Assembly: GCA_030064845.1 (NCBI GenBank) | Contig: JASJEC010000012.1 | Span: 21,372-85,371 of the forward strand | Reading direction: 5' to 3' | Origin: Kiloniellales bacterium | GTDB taxonomy: Bacteria; Pseudomonadota; Alphaproteobacteria; Kiloniellales; JAKSDN01 | DNA: 64,000 nucleotides | Shown: positions 9,569 through 19,815 of the stretch, piece by piece | Layout of the letters: every line of letters begins with the position of its first letter | Numbering within the stretch: position 1 is the stretch's first letter | The notes under the pieces: model-generated | What the model was told of the DNA's origin: nothing | The model's database searches: none | Seen by the model: the letters and a program-made list of their open reading frames with translations, nothing else | Program-made: the position numbers and the translations under genes

Positions 9569-10093
9569 CTATCCTTCGTTCCAATCGGCCAGGCGCTCGC
9601 GCCAGGCGCCGAAGCCGGTGATCGTCGCGTGCCGGCCGTCGCCGCCCTCGGCGAAGCGCAGTGAAACCTCCAGGCGCTCGTCGGGCAGCAGCGCGCCGAG
9701 GCGGCCGGGCCACTCGATCAGGCTGATGGCGCCGGCCAGCGCTTCCTCGAAGCCCAACTCATAGACCTCCTCGGGCCGCTCGAGGCGGTAGAGATCGAAG
9801 TGCCAGACCGGCGCCGGCGCGCGGTCGTAGATCTGGACCAGGGTGAAGGTCGGGCTCGGGATCTCTTCGTTGTCCGGCGCGCCGCCCTGGGCGATCAGGG
9901 CCCTGATGAAGGCGCGGGCGAGGCTCGTCTTGCCGGCGCCCAGGGCGCCTTCCAGCGCGATCACGTCGCCCGGCCTGGCCAGGGCGGCCAGCCTCCGGCC
10001 CAGCGCCTCGGTCGCCGGAAGATCCGGCAGATCGTGCTCGAAGACGGCCCCCTCGTCGGTGGCCTCGGCGGATGATGCGGGCATGACGGCCAC
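9569..10093 (-). CDS. tsaE: TsaE, ATPase of the t6A tRNA modification system
   Basis: P-loop protein that stimulates TsaB-TsaD during threonylcarbamoyl transfer to A37 of ANN-decoding tRNAs. 174 residues; Walker A LEGALGAGKTSLARAF near residue 45, then PSPTFTLVQIY and the family-specific WHFDLYRL. ATG 10093 is used, with ATG 10084 as an alternative. It is the first gene of the leftward tsaE-amgK-murU-addB-addA run and is divergent from the reductase at 10181 across an 87-bp spacer that should hold both promoters. Confidence 0.94.
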   Translation of the reverse strand: MAVMPASSAEATDEGAVFEHDLPDLPATEALGRRLAALARPGDVIALEGALGAGKTSLARAFIRALIAQGGAPDNEEIPSPTFTLVQIYDRAPAPVWHFDLYRLERPEEVYELGFEEALAGAISLIEWPGRLGALLPDERLEVSLRFAEGGDGRHATITGFGAWRERLADWNEG

Positions 10094-10180
10094 CTTTTAG
10101 CGGCCCGACCCCGACCTTGCCAAGGCTCCTGGCCGTGGCCATTTTGGGCTGAAAGTCCCGTTCCATCAGCGAGTTCCCCC

Positions 10181-11203
10181 ATGGCCCAACAAGTCCAGGA
10201 AACCGATGTCGCCGTCATTGGCGCCGGGCCGGTCGGGCTCTTCGCCGTGTTCGAGCTCGGCATGCTGCAGATCCGCTGCCACGTGATCGATGCGCTCGAT
10301 GCGGTCGGCGGCCAGTGCCGGGCGCTCTATCCCGAGAAGCCGATCTACGACATCCCGGGGCAGCCGGTCATCATGGCCGGCGATCTGGTCGAGCGCCTGG
10401 AACGCCAGGCCGCGCCCTTCGCACCGGTCTATCACCTCGGCCAGACCGTCACCGGGCTGACCCGCCGCGGCGCACGCTGGCTGGTCGAGACCGGGGGCGG
10501 CACGGCGGTGGACTGCCGCGCCGTGGTGATCGCCGCCGGCGGCGGCGCATTCGGGCCGAACCGGCCGCCGCTGGCCGGGATCGAGGCCTACGAGGGCGAG
10601 AGCGTGCACTATCTGGTCGCGCGCCGCGAGCTCTTCGACGGCCGGCGCCTGGTGATCGCCGGCGGCGGCGACTCGGCGGTGGACTGGGCGCTGGCGCTCA
10701 GCGACACGGCGGAGAAGATCTATCTGGTGCACCGCCGCGACAAGTTTCGGGCGGCGCCGGAGAGCGTCGCCCGGCTCGGGCGTCTGTGCGATGCGGGCGG
10801 CACGGTCGAGAAGGTGATCCCCTTTCAGCTGCACGCCCTCGAGGGCCGCGACGGCCGCCTCGAGACCGTCGTCGTGCGCTCGTTCGACGGCGCGGAGCGC
10901 CGTCTGACGGCCGACCACCTGCTCGCCTTCTTCGGACTCTCGATGGACCTGGGGCCGATCGCCCGCTGGGGCCTCGGCCTCGACCGCGACCTCGTCAAGG
11001 TCGATCCGGCGACCTGCGAGACCTCGGAGCCCGGGGTCTTCGCGATCGGCGACATCAACAGCTACCCGGGCAAGCTCAAGCTGATCCTGACCGGATTCAG
11101 CGAGGCGGCCATGGCGGCGCACGCGATCTACCCGCTGGTCCATCCCGGGAAGGCGCTGCACTGGGAGTATTCCACGACCAAGGGCCTGCCGGACCAGCGT
11201 TAG
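10181..11203 (+). CDS. Thioredoxin-reductase-like ferredoxin-NADP+ reductase
   Basis: FAD/NAD(P)-binding oxidoreductase of 340 residues. The FAD fingerprint VIGAGPVGLF is at residues 13-22, then GGQCRALYPEKPIYDIPG, the second dinucleotide fold AGGGDSAVDWALAL, and the C-terminal FAIGDINSYPGKLKLI. The segment between the two folds has no CxxC redox pair, which separates this YumC/ferredoxin-NADP reductase type 2 group from true thioredoxin reductase. It probably supplies reduced ferredoxin or flavodoxin. It converges with divL, 13 bp apart. Confidence 0.9.
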   Translation: MAQQVQETDVAVIGAGPVGLFAVFELGMLQIRCHVIDALDAVGGQCRALYPEKPIYDIPGQPVIMAGDLVERLERQAAPFAPVYHLGQTVTGLTRRGARWLVETGGGTAVDCRAVVIAAGGGAFGPNRPPLAGIEAYEGESVHYLVARRELFDGRRLVIAGGGDSAVDWALALSDTAEKIYLVHRRDKFRAAPESVARLGRLCDAGGTVEKVIPFQLHALEGRDGRLETVVVRSFDGAERRLTADHLLAFFGLSMDLGPIARWGLGLDRDLVKVDPATCETSEPGVFAIGDINSYPGKLKLILTGFSEAAMAAHAIYPLVHPGKALHWEYSTTKGLPDQR

Positions 11204-11216
11204 GCCCGACAGCGGT

Positions 11217-13547
11217 CTATTCCGCCGCGGCCTCGCCGACCTGGCGCAGGGGCAGGTGGCAGGTCACCTTGGTCCCGCTGTTCGGGGCCGAGTCGAGCTC
11301 GACCCAGCCGTCGTGCAGCTCGATCAGGCTCTTGACCAGGGAGAGGCCGAGCCCGGCGCCGGCTTGGCGCCCCTGGCCGATGCCGCGCTCGAACTTGTCG
11401 AACACCTGGGTCTGCTGGTCCAGGGGAATGCCGATGCCGGTGTCGGTCACGGTGATCAGCATCTCGTCGCCCGCGCTGTGCGCTCCGATCACGATCTTGC
11501 CGCCCTCGGGCGTGAACTTGAGGGCGTTGGACAGCAGGTTGTAGAGCGCCTGTTTGAGCCGGCGCTCGTCGGCCATGATCTTCTCGACGTTCGGCCCGCA
11601 GTCGACCGTCAGCTCGATCCCCCGGCTCCGCGCCCGCTCGTGGCCCAGGGTGTGAATCGCCTCGAGGACCGTCGCCAGCTCGACCGGCACCAGGTCGAGG
11701 CGCAGGTAGCCGGCCTCGATCGTCGCCAGGTCGAGAATGTCGTTGATCAGCGCGAGCAGGCGCTGGGATGACTCGACGATGGCGCGGCTGTACTCGAGCT
11801 GCCGCTCGTTCAACTCGCCGAAGAACTTGTTCTCCAGGATCTCGGCGAAGCCGACGATGGCGTTGAGCGGCGTGCGCAGCTCGTAGGAGATGTTGGCGAG
11901 GAACTCCGACTTCAGGCGGTCGGTGGTTTCCAGAGCCTCGTTGCGCTCCCTCAGCGCCCGCTCGACCCGGATCGAGTCGGTGACGTCGAGGAAGGTGAAG
12001 AGCGAGGCGCCGTCGGGCAGGGGCACCTGCGCCCAGTCGACCACCGAGCCGTCGGCCCGCTCCTGGCGCCCGTCGAGGCCGCCGGCCTCGGTGATCTGCG
12101 CGACGCTCTGCTCGATGAAGGTCGGCCAGTCGTCGTCCGAGACGTCGAAGAACTTGCGCGTCCGGGCGGTCACCTCCCGGGCGTGGGGCTCGGACTCCAG
12201 AAGCCTCTTGGGCAGTTTCCAGATCCGCGCGAAGCCGGGGTTCCAGAGCTTGAGCCGCCCGTCCACGCCGTAGACCGCGACGCCCTCGTAGAGATTGTTC
12301 AGGGTTTCCCGCTGGACCGCGATCAGCGTGTTGTAGGAGCGCTCGAGCGCCAGGCGGTCGGTCACGTCCTCGTAGGTCAGGAGCACGCCGCCGAAGGGGT
12401 GGGGCGAGCCCAGGACCCGCAGGGTCGAGCCGTCCGGCAGGTGCATCAGCTCCTCCATGGGCTCGATCAGCGTGCTGAACAGCTTGAGCCGTTCGGCCTT
12501 GTAGGCGGGAAAGTCCGGCTGCTCAGGCAGGCGCCGGTTCTCGCGCAGCATCTCCATGACGTCGTTGTGATGGGGCTCCTCGGCGAGCTTGCTCTCGTCG
12601 ACTCGCCAGAGCTGGGCATAGGCGCTGTTGTAGAACTTGAGGCGCATGTCGGGGCCCCAGATCGTGATTGCCGTGCCCAGGTTCTCCAGAACCTCGGCGT
12701 GGGCCTGGATATGGCGCTCCAGCTGGACCTCGAGCTCCTCGGCGTCGGTGCGGTCGACGGCGGTGCCGGCGGTGCCCTCGGCGAGGCCCTGCTCGGACAG
12801 CTCGAGCAGGCGGCGCTCGCCCGACACGACGACGTGGAGCCGCGCGCTGTCCAGCTCCACCTCGTCCCGCGCCTTGCGCGCGAGGTCCAGGCTGACGTTG
12901 GCCAGCGCCGTGTCCGGCAGCTCGATGCCCTCGGCCAGAACCTCGTCGCGCGGCCGGTCGACGGCGCGGGCGTAGGCGAGGTTGCAGTAGACCAGCGAGA
13001 GGTCGGCGCCGCGGCGCCAGACCGGCAGGGGCAGGGCGTCGAGCAGCTGGGCGTGCTCGTCGCGCTCGGCGCAGGCCGCGGCCACCGCCTCGGAGGAGTC
13101 GGTGACGTCGGTGAACCAGAGCACGTTGCAGCCCTGGGTCCCGCCTTCGGACGACCAGGCGCCTTCGACCCGGAACACCCGGCCGCGGTCGCGCCGGCGG
13201 ACCGTCTCCAGGAAGCTGCTGCCGCTCGAGCGCAGGGTGTCGACCGCGCCGCTCAACCGCTTCTCGTCTTCGGGGTCGAGCGCGGCCAGGACGTCCTCGA
13301 AGCTCGGCCGCGCATCCTCGGGCAGACCGAGCAGGCGGTGCAGCCAGGGCGAGGAAGCGATCACCGACTCGTCGTCGTGGATCACGTAGTAGCCGGCCGG
13401 CGCGACCGACAGGGCCGCCTTGCCGGACACGGTCTCGTGCATCAGCCTGCGGGTCGCCAGGACCTCGGCCCGGCTGCGGTGGGCGAACCAGCCGGCGACG
13501 GCCGCGCATCCGATGCCGGCCGCGGCGAGGATCCACTCAACGCTCAC
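11217..13547 (-). CDS. divL: DivL-type PAS sensor pseudokinase with tyrosine in the H-box
   Basis: A 776-residue protein: one N-terminal membrane segment (about residues 5-21), several PAS-like domains, a dimerisation/H-box helix and a complete HATPase domain (NLLSNALKFTPEGG, DTGIGIP, GAGLGLSLVK). The H-box reads [16 protein letters not shown], so residue ~555, which is histidine in kinases, is tyrosine (codon TAC at 11883-11885, minus strand). This is the hallmark of Caulobacter DivL, which controls DivK/CckA signalling in the cell cycle, and the length also fits (769 in Caulobacter). The tsaE-addAB neighbourhood agrees. No receiver domain is attached. Confidence 0.85.
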   Translation of the reverse strand: MSVEWILAAAGIGCAAVAGWFAHRSRAEVLATRRLMHETVSGKAALSVAPAGYYVIHDDESVIASSPWLHRLLGLPEDARPSFEDVLAALDPEDEKRLSGAVDTLRSSGSSFLETVRRRDRGRVFRVEGAWSSEGGTQGCNVLWFTDVTDSSEAVAAACAERDEHAQLLDALPLPVWRRGADLSLVYCNLAYARAVDRPRDEVLAEGIELPDTALANVSLDLARKARDEVELDSARLHVVVSGERRLLELSEQGLAEGTAGTAVDRTDAEELEVQLERHIQAHAEVLENLGTAITIWGPDMRLKFYNSAYAQLWRVDESKLAEEPHHNDVMEMLRENRRLPEQPDFPAYKAERLKLFSTLIEPMEELMHLPDGSTLRVLGSPHPFGGVLLTYEDVTDRLALERSYNTLIAVQRETLNNLYEGVAVYGVDGRLKLWNPGFARIWKLPKRLLESEPHAREVTARTRKFFDVSDDDWPTFIEQSVAQITEAGGLDGRQERADGSVVDWAQVPLPDGASLFTFLDVTDSIRVERALRERNEALETTDRLKSEFLANISYELRTPLNAIVGFAEILENKFFGELNERQLEYSRAIVESSQRLLALINDILDLATIEAGYLRLDLVPVELATVLEAIHTLGHERARSRGIELTVDCGPNVEKIMADERRLKQALYNLLSNALKFTPEGGKIVIGAHSAGDEMLITVTDTGIGIPLDQQTQVFDKFERGIGQGRQAGAGLGLSLVKSLIELHDGWVELDSAPNSGTKVTCHLPLRQVGEAAAE

Positions 13548-13818
13548 GGCCGCTCCTTCGCGAGCCGGCTTCGTTCAACTCTTGCCTGTGCCGGAAATCT
13601 TCGGCCATTCATTCCGCCCCGCCGGGGGTTTCCTTGGGTGCGCGCGATGCCGACGGCGCCGAGTTTAGGCCAAAGCGCTTATGCAAAACAAGCTCACCCT
13701 CGGAGGCCGCGGCCGCCGGGTCATGCTCGACGCATAGCGTTAAAGGAGGGTTCACGTCAGGGCGGCGGCCGCGTCTTCGGCCGCGCGCCCCCAAGAACAG
13801 CAAGCGTGAGGGCCTGTT
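13548..13818. other. Intergenic spacer divL-ahcY
   Basis: 271 bp with no convincing gene. It must hold the divL promoter. Near the ahcY stop lies an imperfect GC hairpin without a T run (see the next entry). Confidence 0.5.
13760..13790 (-). terminator. Possible ahcY terminator hairpin
   Basis: GGGCG pairs with CGCCC around two CGGCCG blocks, 29 bp beyond the ahcY stop on the minus strand. There is no T run after it, so it may only stabilise the 3' end. Confidence 0.35.
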
Positions 13819-15114
<1,296 letters not shown>

Positions 15115-15187
15115 GCTCTGCATCCCTTCTGTGCGGGCCCTCAGGCTGGACCGTGTATCAGGGGCGACATGACGCGGCAAGGCCGGA

Positions 15188-15230
15188 AACCAAAGGCGCC
15201 CCGCGTGATTTACGCGGGGCGCCTTTGGTT
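15188..15230 (-). terminator. Strong hairpin terminator, 19-bp perfect stem
   Basis: AACCAAAGGCGCC...GGCGCCTTTGGTT forms a perfect 19-bp stem with a 5-nt loop (GATTT). On the minus strand it starts 24 bp after the stop of the membrane protein gene and ends in a short T run (GGTTT). It separates that gene from ahcY, which is downstream on the same strand. Confidence 0.8.
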
Positions 15231-15253
15231 GGATCGGGGTGCTGCGGTGCGGG

Positions 15254-16363
15254 CTAGCTGCGGTCGCCCCACTCGCCGCCGCCGTCCGGTTCCGCCGGGT
15301 TGGGCAGCCCGCTGGTCACCGGCAGGCTGCCGGGATCGACCGCGTCGGGCTGCGGCGGCTTGGCAGTCTTCTTCCTAGGCCGCCGCTTGGCGGGCTTCGC
15401 CTTGGGCTTCGGCGGCGGCGGCATCGCCATGCCGCCGTTGATCCGGTCATAGCTCAGCTCGTCGAGCAGCTGGATCGAGCGACGTGACGGGGCCGAATGC
15501 AGGCTCTCGGGCACCCGCGCCTCGGGCTTGGCTTCGGCGCCGACCCCGGTCAGACGCCCGACCACCAGGTTCAGCACGAAGTCGCAGAAGCGGTCGCTGA
15601 AGCCGGAGAGGAAGGCGATCAGCCACATGACCTCCTGGGAGCCCAGGGTCGAGATCGGGATCTGGCTGCTCGACAGGATCAGGGTGCCCTTGATCATGAG
15701 GTAGACGATGGTGCCCATCACCATGCCGGTGACCGGCCGGGCGCACAGCCAGCGCAACGGCTCGTCCAGGTCGTCGGCCTTGTTGAAGCGGTAGAGCATT
15801 GCGGCGAGGGAGCCGATCAGGCTCCACAGCACGATGGTCACGGGCACCGAGAGGATCGGGATGATCCAGTTCTTGTCGATGCCGGCCTGATTGCCATAGG
15901 CGACCAGTCCGGCGATCACGAAGAGCGCCCCGATGCTGCCCAGGATGCCCTGGCCGCGCGACTTGCGCCGGTGCTCGGTACGGTTGATCGCCTTGTCGAG
16001 GACGGTCTGGAACTGCTGCAGATTGAGCTCCAGGACGCGCAGGTCCTGGACCGAGCGCGCCTCGTAGGCGGCGGCCCCCTGGTCGATCAGGTAGGGGATC
16101 AGGATGTTGGGGATCATCTTGGTCAGCGCCGTGTCGCTGCTGACCTTGAAGAAGGTCTCGCTCTGCAGCATGGCGATGCGGTTGAGCAGCTGCTGGCGCT
16201 GCTGCTCGACCTTGCCGCCGACCTGAGAGTTGGGGAGGCTGCGATAGGCCTGCTTGGCAGCGCGGAACCGCTCGATCAGTACCTCGTCGATGTCCCGCGC
16301 CATATCGGAGCCGACAAGGCTCCTGTTAAGCTGGCTCAAGAGAACCGTTTGTATGTCCGTCAT
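15254..16363 (-). CDS. Conserved-looking membrane protein of unknown function
   Basis: 369 residues that I do not recognise. Residues 1-130 are soluble and rich in Gln/Leu helices, probably coiled coil. About five hydrophobic segments follow between ~140 and 270 (for example [62 protein letters not shown]). The C-terminus after ~285 is a cytoplasmic-looking tail rich in Pro, Lys and Arg ([18 protein letters not shown]). The gene stands alone between polA and ahcY, with its own strong terminator and a palindrome 100 bp upstream. No enzyme motif is visible. Confidence 0.75.
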   Translation of the reverse strand: MTDIQTVLLSQLNRSLVGSDMARDIDEVLIERFRAAKQAYRSLPNSQVGGKVEQQRQQLLNRIAMLQSETFFKVSSDTALTKMIPNILIPYLIDQGAAAYEARSVQDLRVLELNLQQFQTVLDKAINRTEHRRKSRGQGILGSIGALFVIAGLVAYGNQAGIDKNWIIPILSVPVTIVLWSLIGSLAAMLYRFNKADDLDEPLRWLCARPVTGMVMGTIVYLMIKGTLILSSSQIPISTLGSQEVMWLIAFLSGFSDRFCDFVLNLVVGRLTGVGAEAKPEARVPESLHSAPSRRSIQLLDELSYDRINGGMAMPPPPKPKAKPAKRRPRKKTAKPPQPDAVDPGSLPVTSGLPNPAEPDGGGEWGDRS

Positions 16364-16463
16364 CCGGCGCCACCTTTTCGGCTTGCCGGCGGGGCCGACA
16401 CGTCCTGGTCGATGCCCGCCGCTGGAAAACGTGGCGATTATGGGGCGGATTTATAATGAAGAA

Positions 16464-16490
16464 GTTAACCTAAAAACGTTTTAGGCTAAC
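16464..16490. repeat. AT-rich palindrome upstream of the membrane protein gene
   Basis: GTTAACCTAAAA-ACG-TTTTAGGCTAAC: 12-bp arms with one mismatch and a 3-nt loop, in an AT-rich spot inside a GC-rich 243-bp spacer. It lies 101 bp upstream of the membrane protein start and 117 bp past the polA stop, so it could be an operator or a weak polA terminator. Confidence 0.5.
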
Positions 16491-16606
16491 CAGACTATAG
16501 ACGTACATAGCATTGATAAGAAGGGAATTCTTTTTGAGATACCGGGGCGAGAGCTGCAGCCAGGGGTAGTCCGACCATACTATTTGTTGCGCCGGCCGCG
16601 CAGGCC

Positions 16607-19390
16607 CTAGTGGGCCTGGGCCCAGGTTTCGCCGACGCCGGCGTCCGCCACCAGGGGCACCGAGAGCGTGACAGCCGGGCCGGCCGCCTGCTCCATCACC
16701 CGGCGCACCAGGGCCGAGGTCTCCTCGACCTCGCCGGCCGGGCATTCGAACAGCAGCTCGTCGTGCACCTGCAGCAGCATGCGCGCGGCCAGCCCGGCCT
16801 CGGCCAGGGCCGGCGGGATCCTGATCATGGCGCGCTTGATGATGTCGGCGGCGGCGCCCTGGATCGGCGCATTGATCGCAGCCCGCTCGCCGAACCCGCG
16901 GCGCGCCGGGTTCTTCTCGCGGATCGCCGGCACGTGGACTTTGCGGCCGAACAGCGTGGTGACGAAGCCCGTCTCGCGGGCCTGCTTGCGCATGCGGTCC
17001 ATGTAGTCCCGGATACCGGGATAGCGCTCGAAGTAGGCGTCGATATAGGCCTTGGCCTCGGACCGCTCGATGCCGAGGTTGTTCGCCAGGCCGAAGGCCG
17101 AGATGCCGTAGATGATGCCGAAATTGATCGCCTTGGCCTGGCGCCGGACCATGGGGTCCATGCCCTCGACCGGCACGCCGAAGACCTGGCTGGCGGTGAT
17201 CGCGTGGATGTCCTGGCCCTCGTGGAAGGCCTGCTTCAGGGGCGCGACGTCGGCGATGTGGGCGGCGAGGCGCAGCTCGATCTGGCTGTAGTCGACCGAG
17301 AGCAGCGCCATGCCCGGCTCGGCGATGAAGGCCTGGCGGATCCTGCGCCCCTCCTCGGTGCGGACCGGGATGTTCTGCAGGTTGGGGTCGTTCGACGAGA
17401 GCCGCCCGGTCGACGCGACGGCCTGGCTGTAGGAGGTATGGACCCGTCCGGTCTCCGGATTGATCTGGTCCTGCAGGGCGTCGGTGTAGGTCGACTTGAG
17501 CTTGGTCAGCTGGCGCCAGTCGAGGACCCGCCCGGGCAGGTCGTGGCCCTGGGCCGCGAGGCTCTCGAGGATATCGGCACCGGTCGCGTAGGCGCCGGTC
17601 TTGGTCTTCTTGCCGCCCTCCAGGCCCATCTCGTCGAACAGAATCTCGCCCAGCTGCTTGGGCGATCCGATGGTGAAGGGCCGGCCGGCTAGGCCGTGGA
17701 TCTCGGCCTCGAGCTCGGCGGCCCGTTGGGCGAAGTCGTTGGACAGGCGCCGCAGCGCCTCGCGGTCGACTTTGACGCCCGCTCGCTCCATGGCGGCCAG
17801 GACCGGGACCAGGGGGCGCTCCAGGGTCTCGTAGACCGTGACCAGGCGCTCGGCCAGGAGGCGCGGTTTCAGGGCGCGGTGCAGGCGCAGCGTGATGTCG
17901 GCGTCCTCGGCGGCGTAGTCGCGCGCCTTCTCCAGGGGCACCCGGTCGAAGGTTACCTGGCTGCGCCCGCTGCCGGCGACGTCCTTGAACTTGATGGTCT
18001 TGTGGCCGAGGTGCTGCTCGGCCAGCTCGTCCATGCCGTGGTTGTGCAGCCCGCCGTCGAGCGCGTAGGACAGCAGCATGGTGTCGTCGATCGTCGCCAT
18101 CTCGATGCCGGCCCGGGCGAGCACGATCATGTCGTACTTGATGTTCTGGCCGATCTTGAGCACCGAGCCGTCCTCGAGCAGGGGCTTGAGCAGTCCGAGC
18201 GCCTGGTCCCGGCCGATCTGTCCGGCGACCAGGCCGGCGCCGCCCTCGAGCGCAAGCTCGCCGTCCTCCTGGGCGTGGCGGTGGCCGAAGGGGATGTAGC
18301 AGGCCCGGCCGGGCGCCAGCGCCAGGGAGACGCCGACCAGCTCGGCGCGCATGGCGTTGAGCCCGGTGGTCTCGGTGTCAACCGCGACCCAGCCCTGGGC
18401 CAGGGCCTCGGCCACCCAGCCCTTCAGCGCGGCGGCGTCGTCGACCAGCTCGTAGCCCGGCGCCGGGCCGGGCTCGGCGGCCTCCGGGGCGGCGGCCTCG
18501 CCCAGGATGTCCGGCAGGCGGGCGATGACCGAGCGAAACTCGTACTTCTCGAGGAAGCTCTTCAGGGGGTCCGCATGGGGCGTCCTCAGGCCGAAGCTGT
18601 CGATCGGCGCATCGATGGCGACGTCGTCCTTGAGCTCGACCAGGCGGCGGCTGATCCGGGCCTGTTCAGCGAACTCGATCAGGTTCTGGCGGCGCTTGGG
18701 CTGCTTGATCTCTTCGGCCCGCTCGAGCAGCTCGTCGAGATCGCCGTAGGCCTCGATCAGCTGGGCGGCGGTTTTCACGCCGATGCCCGGCACGCCGGGC
18801 ACGTTGTCGACCGAGTCGCCGGCCAGGGCCTGCACGTCGACCACCTTCTCGGGCGGCACGCCGAACTTCTCGACCACCTCGTCGGGGCCGATCGGCCGGT
18901 TCTTCATCGGGTCGAGCATGGCGACGCCCTCGCCGACCAGCTGCATCAGGTCCTTGTCCGAGGAGACGATCGTGACCTCTATGCCGCGTTCGCGGGCCAG
19001 CTTGGCGTAGGTCGCGATCAGGTCGTCCGCCTCGTAGCCCTCCATCTCGATCGACGGCAGATTGAGCGCCCGGGTCGCCTCGCGGACCATGGCGAACTGG
19101 GGCTTGAGGTCGTCCGGCGGCTCGTCCCGGTTGGCCTTGTAGTCGGGATAGAAGTCGTTGCGGAAAGAGGTGCCGCTGGCGTCGAAGATGACCGCGATGC
19201 CGTCGGCGTCGCTCTCGCGCAGCAGCTTGATCAGCATGTTGGTGAAGCCGAAGGCCGCGTTGGTCGGCACGCCGGCCGTCGTGCTGCGCGGCGGGATCGC
19301 GTAGTAGGCCCGGAATATGTAACCGGAGCCGTCGATCAGATAGAGATGTTTGATGGGGGCCGCGCCGTCGTCCATGACAGGCGAGAGCAT
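16607..19390 (-). CDS. polA: DNA polymerase I
   Basis: Three-domain repair and Okazaki-fragment polymerase of 927 residues. The 5'-3' exonuclease starts at YLIDGSGYIFRAYYA, the 3'-5' exonuclease carries the active VDTETTGLN (DxE) motif near residue 340, and the polymerase has DYSQIELRLAAH (motif A), KAINFGIIYG (O-helix, motif B) and VHDELLFE (motif C). Because DxE is intact, proofreading should be active. ATG 19375 (MDDGAAPIKHLYL) is an alternative start five codons in. It is monocistronic. Confidence 0.97.
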   Translation of the reverse strand: MLSPVMDDGAAPIKHLYLIDGSGYIFRAYYAIPPRSTTAGVPTNAAFGFTNMLIKLLRESDADGIAVIFDASGTSFRNDFYPDYKANRDEPPDDLKPQFAMVREATRALNLPSIEMEGYEADDLIATYAKLARERGIEVTIVSSDKDLMQLVGEGVAMLDPMKNRPIGPDEVVEKFGVPPEKVVDVQALAGDSVDNVPGVPGIGVKTAAQLIEAYGDLDELLERAEEIKQPKRRQNLIEFAEQARISRRLVELKDDVAIDAPIDSFGLRTPHADPLKSFLEKYEFRSVIARLPDILGEAAAPEAAEPGPAPGYELVDDAAALKGWVAEALAQGWVAVDTETTGLNAMRAELVGVSLALAPGRACYIPFGHRHAQEDGELALEGGAGLVAGQIGRDQALGLLKPLLEDGSVLKIGQNIKYDMIVLARAGIEMATIDDTMLLSYALDGGLHNHGMDELAEQHLGHKTIKFKDVAGSGRSQVTFDRVPLEKARDYAAEDADITLRLHRALKPRLLAERLVTVYETLERPLVPVLAAMERAGVKVDREALRRLSNDFAQRAAELEAEIHGLAGRPFTIGSPKQLGEILFDEMGLEGGKKTKTGAYATGADILESLAAQGHDLPGRVLDWRQLTKLKSTYTDALQDQINPETGRVHTSYSQAVASTGRLSSNDPNLQNIPVRTEEGRRIRQAFIAEPGMALLSVDYSQIELRLAAHIADVAPLKQAFHEGQDIHAITASQVFGVPVEGMDPMVRRQAKAINFGIIYGISAFGLANNLGIERSEAKAYIDAYFERYPGIRDYMDRMRKQARETGFVTTLFGRKVHVPAIREKNPARRGFGERAAINAPIQGAAADIIKRAMIRIPPALAEAGLAARMLLQVHDELLFECPAGEVEETSALVRRVMEQAAGPAVTLSVPLVADAGVGETWAQAH

Positions 19391-19455
19391 GCAGCAGGAC
19401 CTGGGAGGAGTCGAGCGCTCGATTGGCCGCGTCCGGCGGGCCCCTTACGACTGCT

Positions 19456-19677
19456 CTAGGCTCCGCTGGCCGTTCCTGCGCCCGCGGTCTCGGCCGCGCC
19501 CCGAGGTTCGGCGAGCGCCTCGTCCTGCTTGAGGATGTAGCGGCAGCCGCAGTAGGGGCAGTCGATCTGGCCCTTGCCCTCCATGTTGAGGAACACCCGC
19601 GGGTGGCCGAGCGGCCCGTCGCCGCCGTCGCAGGCGAAGATCTCGGTGTCGATGTACTTGATGTCCGCTGGTTCCAT
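19456..19677 (-). CDS. zf-CHCC zinc-finger protein
   Basis: 73-residue protein starting MEPADIKYIDTEIFACD. It has the metal-binding pattern C...GHPRVFLNM...IDCPYCGCRY, i.e. one Cys, one His, then CxxC, as in the zf-CHCC family related to the NDUFS6 accessory subunit of complex I. A much longer frame reaching 21075 on this strand exists, but it only mirrors the ABC ATPase gene opposite; the homologous part begins at 19677. Role in bacteria is not established. Confidence 0.85.
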   Translation of the reverse strand: MEPADIKYIDTEIFACDGGDGPLGHPRVFLNMEGKGQIDCPYCGCRYILKQDEALAEPRGAAETAGAGTASGA

Positions 19678-19815
19678 CACGCCGCCCCGCCTCGCCGATT
19701 TCCGGGCCTGCGCCGGTCCCCCGCCGCTTGGTTGACCCTCCGTAGGCCGGATGATACCGATTGCCTCGTCGCGATCAACGATTTGAACGATTTGCCCGCT
19801 TCCGGCCGAGCCTCC

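Noticed and set aside
15115..15187. SAH riboswitch upstream of ahcY
   Set aside because: The short leader shows no recognisable conserved core; the strong hairpin belongs to the upstream gene's terminator.
17696..19459. 587-residue plus-strand frame opposite polA
   Set aside because: No motif; antisense frame of polA typical of high third-position GC.
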